A DNA stretch of 64,000 nucleotides from Nocardia tengchongensis (lineage in GTDB: Bacteria; Actinomycetota; Actinomycetes; Mycobacteriales; Mycobacteriaceae). The notes beneath the pieces are model-generated. The model searched no databases. It was given only the letters and a program-made list of their open reading frames with translations, and was not told the DNA's origin. The DNA lies in NCBI RefSeq assembly GCF_018362975.1, contig NZ_CP074371.1, forward strand, positions 2,542,001 through 2,606,000, given 5' to 3'. Below, piece after piece: positions 24,647-33,467 of this stretch (the stretch's first letter is position 1; the number at the start of each line of letters is the position of its first letter). The position numbers were made by a program, and so were the translations under genes.

Positions 24647-24752
24647 GTGCATGCGGGCCCGTCGAGTGGGTGTCGTCACGAACCACCCGCAGTGTTTCGC
24701 AGCTATGTCCCGGTAGCTCCGCCAACCGTTCCGGGGGCGTAGGGTTGCGGCC

Positions 24753-25532
24753 GTGAAGTTCGTGGGTCAGGTGCGTGGACTCCCATATCGCGTATACGAG
24801 GCACGGCTGGCCAAGCAGCTGGCGGGTAAACAACATCCGCGGCATGTCGCAGTCATGTGTGACGGCAATCGGCGATGGGCCCGGGAGAACGGGTTCAGCG
24901 ACATCTCGCACGGCCATCGGGTCGGGGCGCTGAAGATCGCTGAGCTGGTCGGCTGGTGCGGCGAGGCCGGCATCGAGATGGTGACCCTCTACCTGCTCTC
25001 CACCGAGAATCTGCGCCGCGATTCCGACGAACTCGACACGCTTTTCGAGGTCATCACCGACGTCGTCGACGAACTGTCTGCGCCGGAACAGGATTGGAGC
25101 GTCCGCATCGTGGGCGCGCTCGATCAGCTGCCCGCCGAGTTCGCGCGCCGGCTCAGCGAGGCCGCCAAGAGCACCGAGGGCCGCACCGGCGTGCACGTCA
25201 ACGTGGCCATCGGCTACGGCGGCCGCCAGGAGATCGCCGACGCGGTGCGCTCGCTGGTCCGCCAGGAGATGGACGCGGGCGAGACCGGAGAGGATCTGGT
25301 CCAGTCGATCACCGTCGACGCCATCGGCCAGCACCTCTACACCTCCGGCCAGCCCGACCCGGATCTGGTCATCCGCACCTCCGGTGAGCAGCGGCTGTCC
25401 GGATTCCTGTTGTGGCAGAGCGCGTATTCGGAGATCTGGTTCACCGAGGCGTACTGGCCGGAGTTCCGGCGCGTGGATTTCCTGCGCGCCCTGCGCGATT
25501 ACGCGGCCCGGCACCGCCGCTTCGGCGTCTAG
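24753..25532 (+). CDS. Short-chain Z-isoprenyl diphosphate synthase
   Basis: Cis-prenyltransferase of 259 residues, syntenic with Rv1086, which makes (2Z,6E)-farnesyl diphosphate on the way to decaprenyl phosphate for cell-wall arabinogalactan. Catalytic motif VAVMCDGNRRWARENG near residue 33 (Asp-Gly-Asn-Arg-Arg), then TLYLLSTENLRR, and the C-terminal DPDLVIRTSGEQRLSGFLLW and YSEIWFTEAYWPEF motifs. Start GTG 24753. The length and the Rv1085c-Rv1086 order favour the short-chain enzyme over the longer UppS (Rv2361c type); chain length cannot be proven from sequence alone. Confidence 0.88.
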   Translation: MKFVGQVRGLPYRVYEARLAKQLAGKQHPRHVAVMCDGNRRWARENGFSDISHGHRVGALKIAELVGWCGEAGIEMVTLYLLSTENLRRDSDELDTLFEVITDVVDELSAPEQDWSVRIVGALDQLPAEFARRLSEAAKSTEGRTGVHVNVAIGYGGRQEIADAVRSLVRQEMDAGETGEDLVQSITVDAIGQHLYTSGQPDPDLVIRTSGEQRLSGFLLWQSAYSEIWFTEAYWPEFRRVDFLRALRDYAARHRRFGV

Positions 25533-25612
25533 ACAACAGTCGGTCAACGGTTCCGTTGCAGTGCAACGGCTTCGACGTTCGCGGGCGGGTCGCTGCCGTA
25601 CCGTCTGGTGCT

Positions 25613-26218
25613 ATGAGCGAGCTGCGTGATGAGTTGGGTGGCCCGGTGGAATCCCAGGTAGTCGCGGTCCCGTACCTGAGCTACGAGGAGTTCGGCAGGA
25701 GATTCCTCGAGTACGCCGCCTCGCCGGAGCGGATCGCGGGGGCGTTCGGGAAGCTCACCGGAGAGGCCTTCGAATTCGGGCCGATCGGCGCGGGCCCGGG
25801 CAAGCTCGCCAAACTCTCGGCGACCGTGCGGCTCGGGCAACCCCGCCTCGATCGCGAAGTGGACGGCATCATCTCGTTCGATCTGGTGATCCCGCTCAAG
25901 GTGGACCTGCTCATCGACCTGGCCGTGGACCGCTACCCGTTCCGCGTGGACGGCACCATCCACCTGCACCTCACGGTCCGCACCGCCGAACCGCTCCGGG
26001 TGCTCATCGAGATCGCCGAACCCCAGCCCAGCAATGTCCGCATCAATGTGGCCAGCGCCACCCGCCGCGGCGAACTGCTGCGCATCATCGCCAGCGTGGA
26101 TCACGAGATCCGCCGCTTCGTTGCGCGCTACATCGCCACCGAGATCCGCAAACCCCACATCCAGGCCGCCACCGACATCGACGTGGGCGCCCGGCTGGAC
26201 GCCGCCTGGACGCTCTGA
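25613..26218 (+). CDS. Conserved hypothetical protein, lipid-transfer-like composition
   Basis: A 201-residue cytosolic protein without signal peptide. It has long amphipathic beta strands in the middle (TVRLGQPRLDREVDGIISFD, PLRVLIEIAEPQPSNVRINV) and a C-terminal helix with VDHEIRRFVARYIATEIRK. The alternating pattern recalls START/DUF2505-like ligand-binding folds, but I cannot assign a family with certainty. ATG 25613, 80 bp after the prenyl synthase on the same strand; possible cotranscription. Function unknown. Confidence 0.7.
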   Translation: MSELRDELGGPVESQVVAVPYLSYEEFGRRFLEYAASPERIAGAFGKLTGEAFEFGPIGAGPGKLAKLSATVRLGQPRLDREVDGIISFDLVIPLKVDLLIDLAVDRYPFRVDGTIHLHLTVRTAEPLRVLIEIAEPQPSNVRINVASATRRGELLRIIASVDHEIRRFVARYIATEIRKPHIQAATDIDVGARLDAAWTL

Positions 26219-26248
26219 CCTACAACCCTCCACCCTGAGGCACGAGAT

Positions 26249-27181
26249 TCAGAGTTTCCGCAACCGCAGCCGGTTGATGGTGTGGTCGGAGTCCTTGCGC
26301 AGCACCAGGGTCGCGCGCGGCCGGGTCGGCAGGATGTTCTCCACCAGGTTGGGCCGGTTGGTGTTGTGCCAGATTTCCTTGGCCTGGTTGGTGGCTTCCT
26401 GATCGTTGAAGTTCGCGTAGTGGTGGAAGTGCGAATTCGGATCCTGGAAGGCGGTCTTGCGCAGCGACAGGAAGCGCTGCACGTACCACTTCTCGATGTC
26501 CTCGATGCGGGCGTCGACGTAGACCGAGAAGTCGAACAGGTCCGACACCATCAGGCGCGGACCGGTCTGCAGCACGTTGAGGCCCTCGACGATGAGGATG
26601 TCGGGCTGGCGCACGCAGTGGTATTCGCCCGGCACGATGTCGTAGGCGATGTGCGAGTAGACGGGCGCGCACACCTCGTGCGCACCGGATTTCACCTCGG
26701 TGACGAAGCGCAGCAGTTTGCGCCGGTCATAGGACTCCGGGAAGCCCTTGCGGTGCATGATGCCGCGCCGGGTGAGTTCGGCTGTCGGGTAGAGGAATCC
26801 GTCGGTGGTGACCAGATCCACCCGCGGATGGTGGTCCCAGCGCGCCAGCAGCGCCTGCAGCACGCGCGCGGTGGTGGACTTGCCGACCGCCACCGAGCCC
26901 GCGACACCGATCACGAACGGCACCTGGCGGTCGGGGTGGGTCTCGCCGAGGAAGGTGGCGGTGGCGGCGAACAGCCGCTGCCGGGCCGCGACCTGGAGGT
27001 GGATGAGTCGGGCCAGCGGGAGGTAGACCTCGGCGACCTCCTCGAGGTCGATCTGCTCACCGAGACCGCGCAGGCCGACCAGTTCTTCTTCGGTCAGCAC
27101 CAGGGGAGTCGCCTTACGCAGGGTGCGCCACTGCTTGCGGTCGAATTCCACGTAGGGGCTGGGCTCGCTCATCCGTGCCAT
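26249..27181 (-). CDS. coaA: Type I pantothenate kinase
   Basis: Phosphorylates pantothenate with ATP, first step of coenzyme A synthesis; 310 residues, normal length. Walker [19 protein letters not shown] near residue 95; [11 protein letters not shown] follows with the catalytic Asp; then [14 protein letters not shown], and [20 protein letters not shown] with [11 protein letters not shown]. The start at ATG 27181 ([13 protein letters not shown]) has AAGGA with 8-nt spacing; ATG 27172 is a lesser alternative. Syntenic with Rv1092c. Convergent with the hypothetical gene at 25613-26218. Confidence 0.95.
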   Translation of the reverse strand: MARMSEPSPYVEFDRKQWRTLRKATPLVLTEEELVGLRGLGEQIDLEEVAEVYLPLARLIHLQVAARQRLFAATATFLGETHPDRQVPFVIGVAGSVAVGKSTTARVLQALLARWDHHPRVDLVTTDGFLYPTAELTRRGIMHRKGFPESYDRRKLLRFVTEVKSGAHEVCAPVYSHIAYDIVPGEYHCVRQPDILIVEGLNVLQTGPRLMVSDLFDFSVYVDARIEDIEKWYVQRFLSLRKTAFQDPNSHFHHYANFNDQEATNQAKEIWHNTNRPNLVENILPTRPRATLVLRKDSDHTINRLRLRKL

Positions 27182-27437
27182 TACTCGTGTCCTTGCATTC
27201 GACACTCGTGTCCTGGGATCTGACACTCGCCTCGCGTCGCCAACACTCCACGCATAGCCGAATTGTGCTCGGCTCCAACAGGGAGGTGAACACCAGGTGT
27301 TGCTACTGGCCGGTAACCAGAGTGGGATGGGCCACATCACACCGGCCGGGCGTGTCCGGTGAGGCTGTGCGACAGGCGGATACCGGCTGCGGGCACGCCG
27401 GGATGACGAAGCCGAGCGCGCTGCATAGGGTCGGGGC

Positions 27438-28634
27438 ATGGCAGCGCATCCGTTGGTCACCGAATATCTGCGCCTCGGCTTGGCATTCGACCGCCTGGAA
27501 GAGGGCTTCGTCGACGCCTTCACCGGCGATCCCGCCCTGCGCCGCGAGGTCGAGAACGCGCCCAAGCCCGAACCGCGCGACCTGGCGCATCGCGCCGCGG
27601 GCCTGCGCAAGGAACTCCCCGACGCCGGACTGCCCTCCGAACGCGTCGAATTCCTGGACGCGCACCTGCGCGCGCTGGAATGCTCCGGCCGCAAATTCGC
27701 GGGCGAGAACATCTCCTTCATCGACGAGGTCCGCGCCTACTTCGACGTGGACATCGCGCCCGGCGACACCGAGGACTACCGCGAGGCGCACCGGCAGCTC
27801 GACGAGGTGCTGCCCGGCGACGGCCCGCTGCTGGACCGCATCTCCGCGCACCGCCGCCAGGACGAGATCCCGCCCGAACGCCTGAAGGAGTGCGTGGCCG
27901 CCTTCTCCGGCGCCCTGCGCGAGCTGGTCCGCGAACGCTATCCGCTGCCCGACAACGAGCACGTGGAATACGAAGTGGTGGGCGACAAGCCGTGGTCGGG
28001 CTTCAACTACTACCTGGGCAACTACCAGTCCCGGGTGGCCATCAACTCCGACCTCAAGCAGCACCTGTCGCAGCTGCCGCACCTGATCGCGCACGAGTCC
28101 TACCCGGGCCACCACACCGAGCACTGCCGCAAGGAGGCCGGGCTGGTCGGCGGCGGGCAGGACGAGCAGACGCTGTTCGTGGTCAACACCCCGCAGTGCC
28201 TGATGGCGGAGGGGCTGGCGGATCTGGCCCTGAAGTCGATCGTCGGCCCGGGCTGGGGCCGCTGGGCGCAGGAGATCTACGCCGACCTCGGACTGCGTTT
28301 CGATGGTGAACGTGCCGAGCGGATTTCGACCGCGTCGGCGAATCTGCTGAGTGTTCGCCAGGACGCCGCGCTGCTGCTGCACGACCGGGGGCGCGACTCC
28401 ACGGAGGTCGCGGAGTACCTGCAACGCTGGAGTCTGGTCACGCCGGAGCGGGCCACGCAGTCGCTGCGTTTCCTGTCCTCACCGCTGTGGCGGGCCTATA
28501 TCTCCACCTATGTGGAGGGCTATCGATTGCTCGGCGGCTGGCTGGATCGGGCGGCCGATGCGGCGGAACGGTCCGAGCGATTCCGCCGCCTGTTGGACGA
28601 ACCCCTCACACCCGGCGCGATCCGCCGCATGTGA
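27438..28634 (+). CDS. DUF885 family putative metallopeptidase
   Basis: Protein of 398 residues in the DUF885 family of gluzincin-like predicted peptidases. The zinc site is [12 protein letters not shown] (His, Glu and paired His) near residue 218, and the third ligand region is the downstream [12 protein letters not shown] with Glu-Gly. Around it are helical segments and a C-terminal [16 protein letters not shown] to [15 protein letters not shown]. No signal peptide, so it acts inside the cell. Substrate unknown. Followed after 27 bp by the convergent 36-residue mini-gene. Confidence 0.88.
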   Translation: MAAHPLVTEYLRLGLAFDRLEEGFVDAFTGDPALRREVENAPKPEPRDLAHRAAGLRKELPDAGLPSERVEFLDAHLRALECSGRKFAGENISFIDEVRAYFDVDIAPGDTEDYREAHRQLDEVLPGDGPLLDRISAHRRQDEIPPERLKECVAAFSGALRELVRERYPLPDNEHVEYEVVGDKPWSGFNYYLGNYQSRVAINSDLKQHLSQLPHLIAHESYPGHHTEHCRKEAGLVGGGQDEQTLFVVNTPQCLMAEGLADLALKSIVGPGWGRWAQEIYADLGLRFDGERAERISTASANLLSVRQDAALLLHDRGRDSTEVAEYLQRWSLVTPERATQSLRFLSSPLWRAYISTYVEGYRLLGGWLDRAADAAERSERFRRLLDEPLTPGAIRRM

Positions 28635-28661
28635 GGGGTACTCCCCGAAGGTCCGGAAGGG

Positions 28662-28772
28662 TCAGGCGCCCCAGGCGGTGCAGGACGCGCCGCCGCTGGA
28701 CGCGGTGCACAGCGTGCGCAGCAGGGTGAAGAGGATGTCGGTCGGGCCACCGGTAGCGATGTTGAACAGCAT
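28662..28772 (-). CDS. 36-residue mini-protein with CX8C, palindrome upstream
   Basis: ORF of 36 codons from ATG 28772 with GAGGA 8 nt upstream. It reads MLFNIATGGPTDILFTLLRT, then LCTASSGGASCTAWGA. A hydrophobic N-terminal half precedes a Ser/Gly/Ala tail with two Cys eight residues apart, which could form a disulfide loop. Codon use is GC-rich at third positions. A palindrome CTGACC-N6-GGTCAG at 28811-28828 lies 38 bp upstream. Length is identical to the mini-gene at 4541-4651, though the sequences do not clearly align. Too short for usual gene calling; function unknown. Confidence 0.5.
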   Translation of the reverse strand: MLFNIATGGPTDILFTLLRTLCTASSGGASCTAWGA

Positions 28773-28810
28773 GTGATCAATTCCTCGAAATCTGGGTAGG
28801 GCCAAGGACA

Positions 28811-28828
28811 CTGACCTATCTGGGTCAG
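28811..28828. promoter_or_regulatory. Palindrome upstream of the second mini-gene
   Basis: CTGACC TATCTG GGTCAG, perfect 6-bp arms around 6 bp, 38 bp before the mini-gene start and 98 bp before the glyA riboswitch promoter. Candidate operator. Confidence 0.45.
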
Positions 28829-28915
28829 CCGTGCGTCACCTTACCGAGATTTGTTGCTCCGCCATAGCCTGTATCTGTGATTCTGTCCACTCGAAGGAGT
28901 GTTAACGCGGTTGGC

Positions 28916-29029
28916 TAGGATGGCAGGACCGCGACTGGCGCACTCGAGGTGGAAGTAACCACCGGGAAGCACCCCAAGTCCGGCACCGCGCGCCTGGGTG
29001 CCTGGCGATCCCCGAATTCCGATTCGGGG
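28916..29029 (+). promoter_or_regulatory. ZTP (pfl) riboswitch controlling glyA
   Basis: The 5' leader of glyA carries the conserved pieces of the ZTP/ZMP riboswitch: GCGACTGGCG (28931-28940), then GGTGG-AAGTAA-CCACC with GGGAAGC (28949-28970), and the pseudoknot segment CCGCGCGCCTGGG (28986-28998). These riboswitches sense 5-amino-4-imidazole carboxamide riboside phosphates that build up when 10-formyl-tetrahydrofolate is short and switch on one-carbon genes such as glyA. A TAGGAT -10-like hexamer is at 28916-28921. Downstream, a hairpin CCCCGAAT-TCCG-ATTCGGGG (29010-29029) without a U-tract precedes the GGAGG ribosome site, so control may be at translation. Confidence 0.85.
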
Positions 29030-29052
29030 TACCCGGACGACGGAGGTGCGCC

Positions 29053-30411
29053 ATGCACGATTCCCAGAACCCACTGACCGACTCCGCGTCGGCGGCCAAT
29101 ACACTCGGCGGCGTGACGATCCAGACGAGCGCCTCTGTGAACAGCCAGTCCCTCGCCGAACTCGACCCCGAGGTCGCGGCCGCGATGGGCGGCGAACTCG
29201 CTCGCCAGCGCGACACCCTCGAGATGATCGCCTCGGAGAACTTCGTGCCGCGCGCGGTGCTGCAGGCGCAGGGCAGCGTGCTCACCAACAAGTACGCCGA
29301 GGGCTACCCGGGCCGCCGCTACTACGGCGGTTGCGAGAACGTCGACGTCGTCGAGGATCTGGCCCGCGCCCGCGTCAAGGAGCTCTTCGGCGCCGAGTTC
29401 GCCAACGTTCAGCCGCACTCGGGCGCGCAGGCCAACGCCGCCGTGCTGTCCGCGCTGATGAACCCGGGCGAGAAGCTGCTCGGCCTGGACCTGGCCCACG
29501 GCGGCCACCTCACCCACGGCATGCGCCTGAACTTCTCGGGCAAGCTGTACGAGGTGCACGCCTACGGTGTGTCCAAGGAAGACCACCGTGTCGACATGGA
29601 CGAGGTCCGCAAGATCGCCCGCGACACCCGCCCGAAGGTGATCGTCGCCGGCTGGTCGGCGTACCCGCGGCAGCTGGACTTCGCCGCCTTCCGTGAGATC
29701 GCCGACGAGGTCGGCGCCTACCTGTGGGTCGACATGGCGCACTTCGCAGGTCTGGTCGCGGCCGGGCTGCACCCGTCGCCGGTGCCGCACGCCGACGTCG
29801 TGTCCTCCACCGTGCACAAGACCCTGGGCGGCCCCCGCTCCGGTCTGATCCTGGCCAAGCAGGAGTTCGCCAAGAAGCTGAACTCGGCGGTCTTCCCGGG
29901 CCAGCAGGGCGGCCCGCTCATGCACGCCATCGCCGCCAAGGCCGTGGCCTTCAAGATCGCGGCCGGCGAGGAGTTCAAGGAGCGCCAGGAGCGCACCATC
30001 TCCGGCGCCAAGATCCTCGCCGAGCGCCTGACCGCCGCCGATGCCAAGGAGAAGGGCATCACCGTGCTCACCGGCGGCACCGACGTGCACCTGGTTCTGG
30101 TCGACCTGCGCAACTCGCAGCTCGACGGCCAGCAGGGTGAGGACCTCCTGCACGAGATCGGAATCACCGTGAACCGCAACGCGGTTCCGTTCGACCCGCG
30201 CCCGCCGATGGTCACCTCCGGCCTGCGCATCGGCACCCCGGCGCTGGCCACCCGCGGCTTCGGCGACGAGCAGTTCACCGAGGTCGCCGAGATCATCGCG
30301 GCCGCGCTGACCGGCTCCGCCGACCTGGACTCGCTGCGTCAGCGGGTGTCCAAGCTGGCCCAGGAGTTCCCGCTCTACGAGGGCCTCGAGGACTGGCGCC
30401 TGCTGGGCTGA
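29053..30411 (+). CDS. glyA: Serine hydroxymethyltransferase
   Basis: PLP enzyme interconverting serine and glycine with tetrahydrofolate, the main source of one-carbon units. 452 residues including an N-terminal extension of about 30 residues before the conserved start ([12 protein letters not shown]). Motifs: [53 protein letters not shown], and the PLP-binding Lys in [21 protein letters not shown] ribosome site at 29042-29046. Syntenic with Rv1093. Leader carries a ZTP riboswitch; a strong terminator follows. Confidence 0.96.
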   Translation: MHDSQNPLTDSASAANTLGGVTIQTSASVNSQSLAELDPEVAAAMGGELARQRDTLEMIASENFVPRAVLQAQGSVLTNKYAEGYPGRRYYGGCENVDVVEDLARARVKELFGAEFANVQPHSGAQANAAVLSALMNPGEKLLGLDLAHGGHLTHGMRLNFSGKLYEVHAYGVSKEDHRVDMDEVRKIARDTRPKVIVAGWSAYPRQLDFAAFREIADEVGAYLWVDMAHFAGLVAAGLHPSPVPHADVVSSTVHKTLGGPRSGLILAKQEFAKKLNSAVFPGQQGGPLMHAIAAKAVAFKIAAGEEFKERQERTISGAKILAERLTAADAKEKGITVLTGGTDVHLVLVDLRNSQLDGQQGEDLLHEIGITVNRNAVPFDPRPPMVTSGLRIGTPALATRGFGDEQFTEVAEIIAAALTGSADLDSLRQRVSKLAQEFPLYEGLEDWRLLG

Positions 30412-30430
30412 CCCACCGCCGAAAGACCAT

Positions 30431-30464
30431 GAGCCCGCCGCGATCTCACGATCGCGGCGGGCTC
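30431..30464. terminator. Bidirectional hairpin terminator after glyA
   Basis: Perfect 15-bp stem GAGCCCGCCGCGATC with its complement and a TCAC loop, between the convergent glyA and glutaredoxin-like genes; 19 bp after the glyA stop. Confidence 0.85.
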
Positions 30465-30471
30465 TCGTCGT

Positions 30472-30780
30472 TCAGAACGACCAGAACTTGCGCGGGCCGC
30501 CGGTGAGCTGCGGGGCGTCCGCGGAGACGGTGGCGATGAGTTCCTTCGGGTGCGGGTTGACCCAGTTGCGTTCGGTGGAGCCGTCACGGAAGACGACGGT
30601 GGGGACGGTTTCGTTGCCGTCGGCGACCGAGCGGACGAAGGCGGCCGCGTCCGGGTCCTGCCAGATGTCGACCTCGCGGTGAATGATGCCGTGCCGGTTG
30701 AGGACCCGGCGCATGCGCGAACAGTAGGGGCAGCCCGGGCGGCGGTAGACGATCAGCTCCGGCGCGGCATCAGCGGTCAT
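30472..30780 (-). CDS. Glutaredoxin-like protein (mycoredoxin type)
   Basis: Small thiol-disulfide oxidoreductase of 102 residues with a thioredoxin fold. Active site RPGCPYCSRMRR (Cys17, Cys20) and the cis-Pro loop ETVPTVVF near residue 60; a GSTERNWVNPHPKELI tail completes the fold. In actinobacteria, which lack glutathione, such proteins reduce mycothiol mixed disulfides. M. tuberculosis Mrx1 has CGYC, so this CPYC protein may be a different paralogue. It converges on glyA across a shared terminator. Confidence 0.88.
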   Translation of the reverse strand: MTADAAPELIVYRRPGCPYCSRMRRVLNRHGIIHREVDIWQDPDAAAFVRSVADGNETVPTVVFRDGSTERNWVNPHPKELIATVSADAPQLTGGPRKFWSF

Positions 30781-30815
30781 GTCCGGAGTCTAGGTCGGGC
30801 ACGGCGGAACGATCT

Positions 30816-30968
30816 ATGCTGCAAGAGGATCGGCTGCGCCTGGTGCGCGCCGTCTTCGAAGCCGGCGACCGCACCACCGTGCACATGAAGGACTTCGCCT
30901 CGGGGCCGGACGGTTTCGCGCCGTTCGTGCGTGCCGTGCTCACCGGGCTGCACGGCACGCCGCCCTGA
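30816..30968 (+). CDS. Possible 50-residue protein
   Basis: ORF from ATG 30816 reading MLQEDRLRLVRAVFEAGDRT and later FAPFVRAVLTGLHGTPP, charged and helical with strong GC third-position bias and sensible amphipathicity. Only a weak GGA lies upstream. It fills a gap otherwise empty between the glutaredoxin-like gene and the next leftward gene, and ends 1 bp before that gene's stop. No family recognised; could also be the remains of a longer gene. Confidence 0.45.
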   Translation: MLQEDRLRLVRAVFEAGDRTTVHMKDFASGPDGFAPFVRAVLTGLHGTPP

Positions 30969-30969
30969 C

Positions 30970-31242
30970 CTACGCGTGCTTGCCGAGGTAGTCCAGGTAC
31001 ATCGGGCGCAGCACCTCGCCGACCTCGCCCTCGCCGGCGTGGATGTAGTCGTCGATCAGGGCCGCGGTGTTCCAGATGTCGACCTCGCCCTCGCCCTGCT
31101 TCCCGGCGGCTACCTCCGCGCCGGGGATCGCTTTCAACAGCGCCCACAGGAATTTGACGTCGCCGCGGCGGGCGGCGAGCTTCACGGCGCGGTCGTGCAA
31201 TTCCTTGGTGGACAGGGTCGCCAGATCCGGGGTTTCGGCCAT
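30970..31242 (-). CDS. Conserved small protein of unknown function
   Basis: A 90-residue soluble protein: MAETPDLATLSTKELHDRAV, then GDVKFLWALLKAIPGAEVA and a C-terminal YIHAGEGEVGEVLRPMYLDY. Helical, acidic C-terminus, no cysteine. Start ATG 31242 fits the beginning of good coding periodicity; the frame is open further upstream into the divergent gene. No family assigned. Divergent from the DUF488 gene with a 22-bp gap, too small for two full promoters, so leaderless or overlapping promoters are likely. Confidence 0.75.
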   Translation of the reverse strand: MAETPDLATLSTKELHDRAVKLAARRGDVKFLWALLKAIPGAEVAAGKQGEGEVDIWNTAALIDDYIHAGEGEVGEVLRPMYLDYLGKHA

Positions 31243-31264
31243 GATCTCGACTGTAATGGAGGCC

Positions 31265-31651
31265 ATGACACAGCAGCCGGGGTACCGGGTGAAGCGCGTG
31301 TACGACGACCCCGATCCGGCCGACGGCCGCCGGGTGCTGGTGGACCGGCTCTGGCCGCGCGGGGTCAGCAAACAGCAAGCGGCCATTGACGAATGGGCCA
31401 AAGACGTGACGCCGTCGAACGAGCTGCGCAAGTGGTATCACGCCGCGCCGGAGACACGCCGTGCGGAGTTCGAGCGCAAGTATCGAATCGAGCTCGGCGC
31501 GGACCTGGCCCGGGAAGCCCTGGCACACCTCCGGTCCGAGGCCGCAGCCGGGCCGTTGACCCTGGTCACGGCCACCAAAGAACCCGAGCACAGCCACGTT
31601 CCCATCCTGCTCGATGAACTGGGCGAAACGCGCAGAGCGGACAGGCGTTAA
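31265..31651 (+). CDS. DUF488 family protein
   Basis: Protein of 128 residues of the DUF488/YeaO type. Hallmarks are VKRVYDDPDPADGRRVLVDR, then LWPRGVSK, a charged EWAKDVTPSNELRKWY, and the end motif LTLVTATKEPEHSHVPILLD with the VTATK signature. Function unknown; some members bind metals or nucleic acids. Start ATG 31265. Divergent from the 90-residue gene. Confidence 0.88.
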   Translation: MTQQPGYRVKRVYDDPDPADGRRVLVDRLWPRGVSKQQAAIDEWAKDVTPSNELRKWYHAAPETRRAEFERKYRIELGADLAREALAHLRSEAAAGPLTLVTATKEPEHSHVPILLDELGETRRADRR

Positions 31652-31759
31652 CGCGATCTTCACCAATGTGCCCGACAGAGCAGAAGCCGGAACGCGAATT
31701 CGGCGGTAGCGTCGGGAGTGCGGGCCGCGTAGGTGTGGCTCGTACGGGAGGTCCTGATC

Positions 31760-31825
31760 GTGACTGAGCAACTCAGTACGAGGGGGCCGGCACCCGGCCC
31801 TCGGGTCGTACGACCCCAAGGCTGA
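31760..31825 (+). CDS. 21-codon leader ORF upstream of phoH2
   Basis: GTG start with GGAGG 8 nt upstream, encoding MTEQLSTRGPAPGPRVVRPQ plus a Gly and a TGA stop. It overlaps a long hairpin (31776-31811), so translating it would melt that structure. It may be a regulatory leader peptide. Mycobacterial phoH2 is preceded by a small overlapping gene (phoAT); this ORF does not reach phoH2, so equivalence is uncertain. Confidence 0.45.
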   Translation: MTEQLSTRGPAPGPRVVRPQG

Positions 31826-31862
31826 CCGGCCCAGCGAGAACGCTCGCGCGGTGTCGCGCGAG
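31776..31862 (+). promoter_or_regulatory. Structured leader of phoH2 with competing hairpins
   Basis: Hairpin 1 (31776-31811): outer arms GTACGA/TCGTAC and inner GGGCCGG/CCGGCCC. Hairpin 2 (31843-31862): CTCGCGCG-GTGT-CGCGCGAG, perfect, ending 7 bp before the phoH2 ribosome site. A third pairing, GCGAG (31834-31838) with CTCGC (31843-31847), would compete with hairpin 2. The arrangement looks like a translation-coupled switch. Confidence 0.5.
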
Positions 31863-31879
31863 TGGCAAAGGAGCCCACC

Positions 31880-33280
31880 GTGACTGATGCACGCTCCGTC
31901 AACGCTCCCACCAGGGACGCCAGCTCCGACCAGAGCCCGCGGCCCACGACACGGGGAGTTCGCGCCTCGCAGTCGTCCGATTCCGGACCGAAAACCTTCG
32001 TAGTCGACACGTCGGTGCTGCTGTCCGACCCCTGGGCCCTGACCCGCTTCGGCGAGCATCACGTGGTGCTGCCGCTCGTGGTGATCAGTGAGCTCGAGGC
32101 CAAACGCCACCACCACGAACTCGGCTGGTTCGCTCGCGAGGCGCTCCGCATGCTGGACGACATGCGGCTGGCGCACGGTCGGCTCGATCAACGGGTGCAG
32201 GTCGGCACCCAGGGCGGGACACTCCAGGTGGAGTTGAACCACACCGACCCCGCGGTACTGCCCGTCGGATTCCGCACGGACAGCAACGATTCCCGCATCC
32301 TGGCCTGCGCGCTCAACCTGGCCGCCGAAGGGCAGCGGGTCGCACTGGTGTCCAAGGACATTCCGCTGCGGGTCAAGGCCGGTGCGGTCGGCCTGCAGGC
32401 CGAGGAATACCACGCGCAGGACGTCGTCATCTCCGGATGGACCGGAATGATGGAGCTCGAGGTGGCCGTCGCCACCGTCGACAAGCTCTACGCGGAATCG
32501 ATCATCGATCTCGACGAGGCCCGGGACATGCCGTGCCACACCGGGATTCGGATGGTCAGCCCGCGCGGCAGCGCACTGGCCCGGGTGACGCCGGACAAGC
32601 GGCTGCAACTGGTGCGCGGCGACCGGGAGGCCTTCGGGTTACACGGCCGCTCCGCCGAGCAGCGGATCGCGCTGGACCTGTTGCTGGACGAGACCGTCGG
32701 CATCGTCTCGCTCGGCGGACGGGCCGGCACCGGCAAATCCGCGCTGGCGCTGACCGCCGGACTCGAGGCGGTGCTCGAACGCCGCACGCATCGGAAGGTG
32801 GTGGTGTTCCGTCCGCTCTACGCGGTGGGCGGGCAGGAGCTCGGTTATCTGCCGGGCTCGGAGGCCGACAAGATGGGGCCGTGGGCGCAGGCCGTCTTCG
32901 ACACCCTGGAAGGGCTGGCCAGCCCGGAGGTGATGGAGGAGGTGCAGGCGCGCGGCATGCTGGAGGTGTTGCCGCTCACCCACATTCGCGGGCGCTCGCT
33001 GCACGACTCCTTCGTGATCGTGGACGAGGCGCAGTCGCTGGAACGCAATGTGCTGCTCACCGTGCTGAGCCGGTTGGGCAGCGGGTCGCGGGTGGTGCTC
33101 ACCCACGACGTCGCCCAGCGCGACAACCTGCGGGTCGGCCGGCACGACGGCGTCGCCGCCGTGATCGAGAAGCTCAAGGGACACCCGCTGTTCGCGCACG
33201 TCACCCTCACCCGCAGTGAGCGGTCGCCGATCGCGGCACTGGTCACCGAGATGCTGGAGGAGTTCGGGCCCAACTCCTGA
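31880..33280 (+). CDS. phoH2: PhoH2: PIN-domain ribonuclease fused to PhoH ATPase
   Basis: RNA helicase and sequence-specific ribonuclease, 466 residues, syntenic with Rv1095. N-terminal PIN nuclease domain (from about residue 40): [15 protein letters not shown] with the first metal Asp, [13 protein letters not shown] with the acidic Glu, and [12 protein letters not shown] with later Asp residues. C-terminal PhoH domain: Walker [14 protein letters not shown] near residue 285 and Walker [11 protein letters not shown]; an RGRSLHDSF motif lies between. GTG 31880 has GGAG at 6-nt spacing and is preferred to the GTG at 31862. Its leader has a small ORF and hairpins; a U-tract terminator follows. 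Confidence 0.93.
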   Translation: MTDARSVNAPTRDASSDQSPRPTTRGVRASQSSDSGPKTFVVDTSVLLSDPWALTRFGEHHVVLPLVVISELEAKRHHHELGWFAREALRMLDDMRLAHGRLDQRVQVGTQGGTLQVELNHTDPAVLPVGFRTDSNDSRILACALNLAAEGQRVALVSKDIPLRVKAGAVGLQAEEYHAQDVVISGWTGMMELEVAVATVDKLYAESIIDLDEARDMPCHTGIRMVSPRGSALARVTPDKRLQLVRGDREAFGLHGRSAEQRIALDLLLDETVGIVSLGGRAGTGKSALALTAGLEAVLERRTHRKVVVFRPLYAVGGQELGYLPGSEADKMGPWAQAVFDTLEGLASPEVMEEVQARGMLEVLPLTHIRGRSLHDSFVIVDEAQSLERNVLLTVLSRLGSGSRVVLTHDVAQRDNLRVGRHDGVAAVIEKLKGHPLFAHVTLTRSERSPIAALVTEMLEEFGPNS

Positions 33281-33301
33281 CCATCGGTAGGTGAAGGACC
33301 C

Positions 33302-33342
33302 CGCCCGGCCGGAGCGCGACGAGCCCTCCGGCCGGGCGTTTT
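33302..33342 (+). terminator. Rho-independent terminator of phoH2
   Basis: Perfect 13-bp stem CGCCCGGCCGGAG with its complement, 11-nt loop, followed by TTTT at 33339-33342; 21 bp after the phoH2 stop. Confidence 0.88.
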
Positions 33343-33467
33343 CCGTCCTCTGCACACTCGGCGAGGACGGCCACTCCGGGCGGTCGTCCGATCCTGGTCC
33401 GGCCATAGCCATCTCAAATAGTTGCCGAAGATCCCCGCGTTTGCTGATCAGCCGCTAGGTTGTTCGC

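Noticed and set aside
30770..32608. 612-codon open frame opposite phoH2
   Set aside because: Shadow frame; phoH2 motifs are unambiguous on the plus strand.
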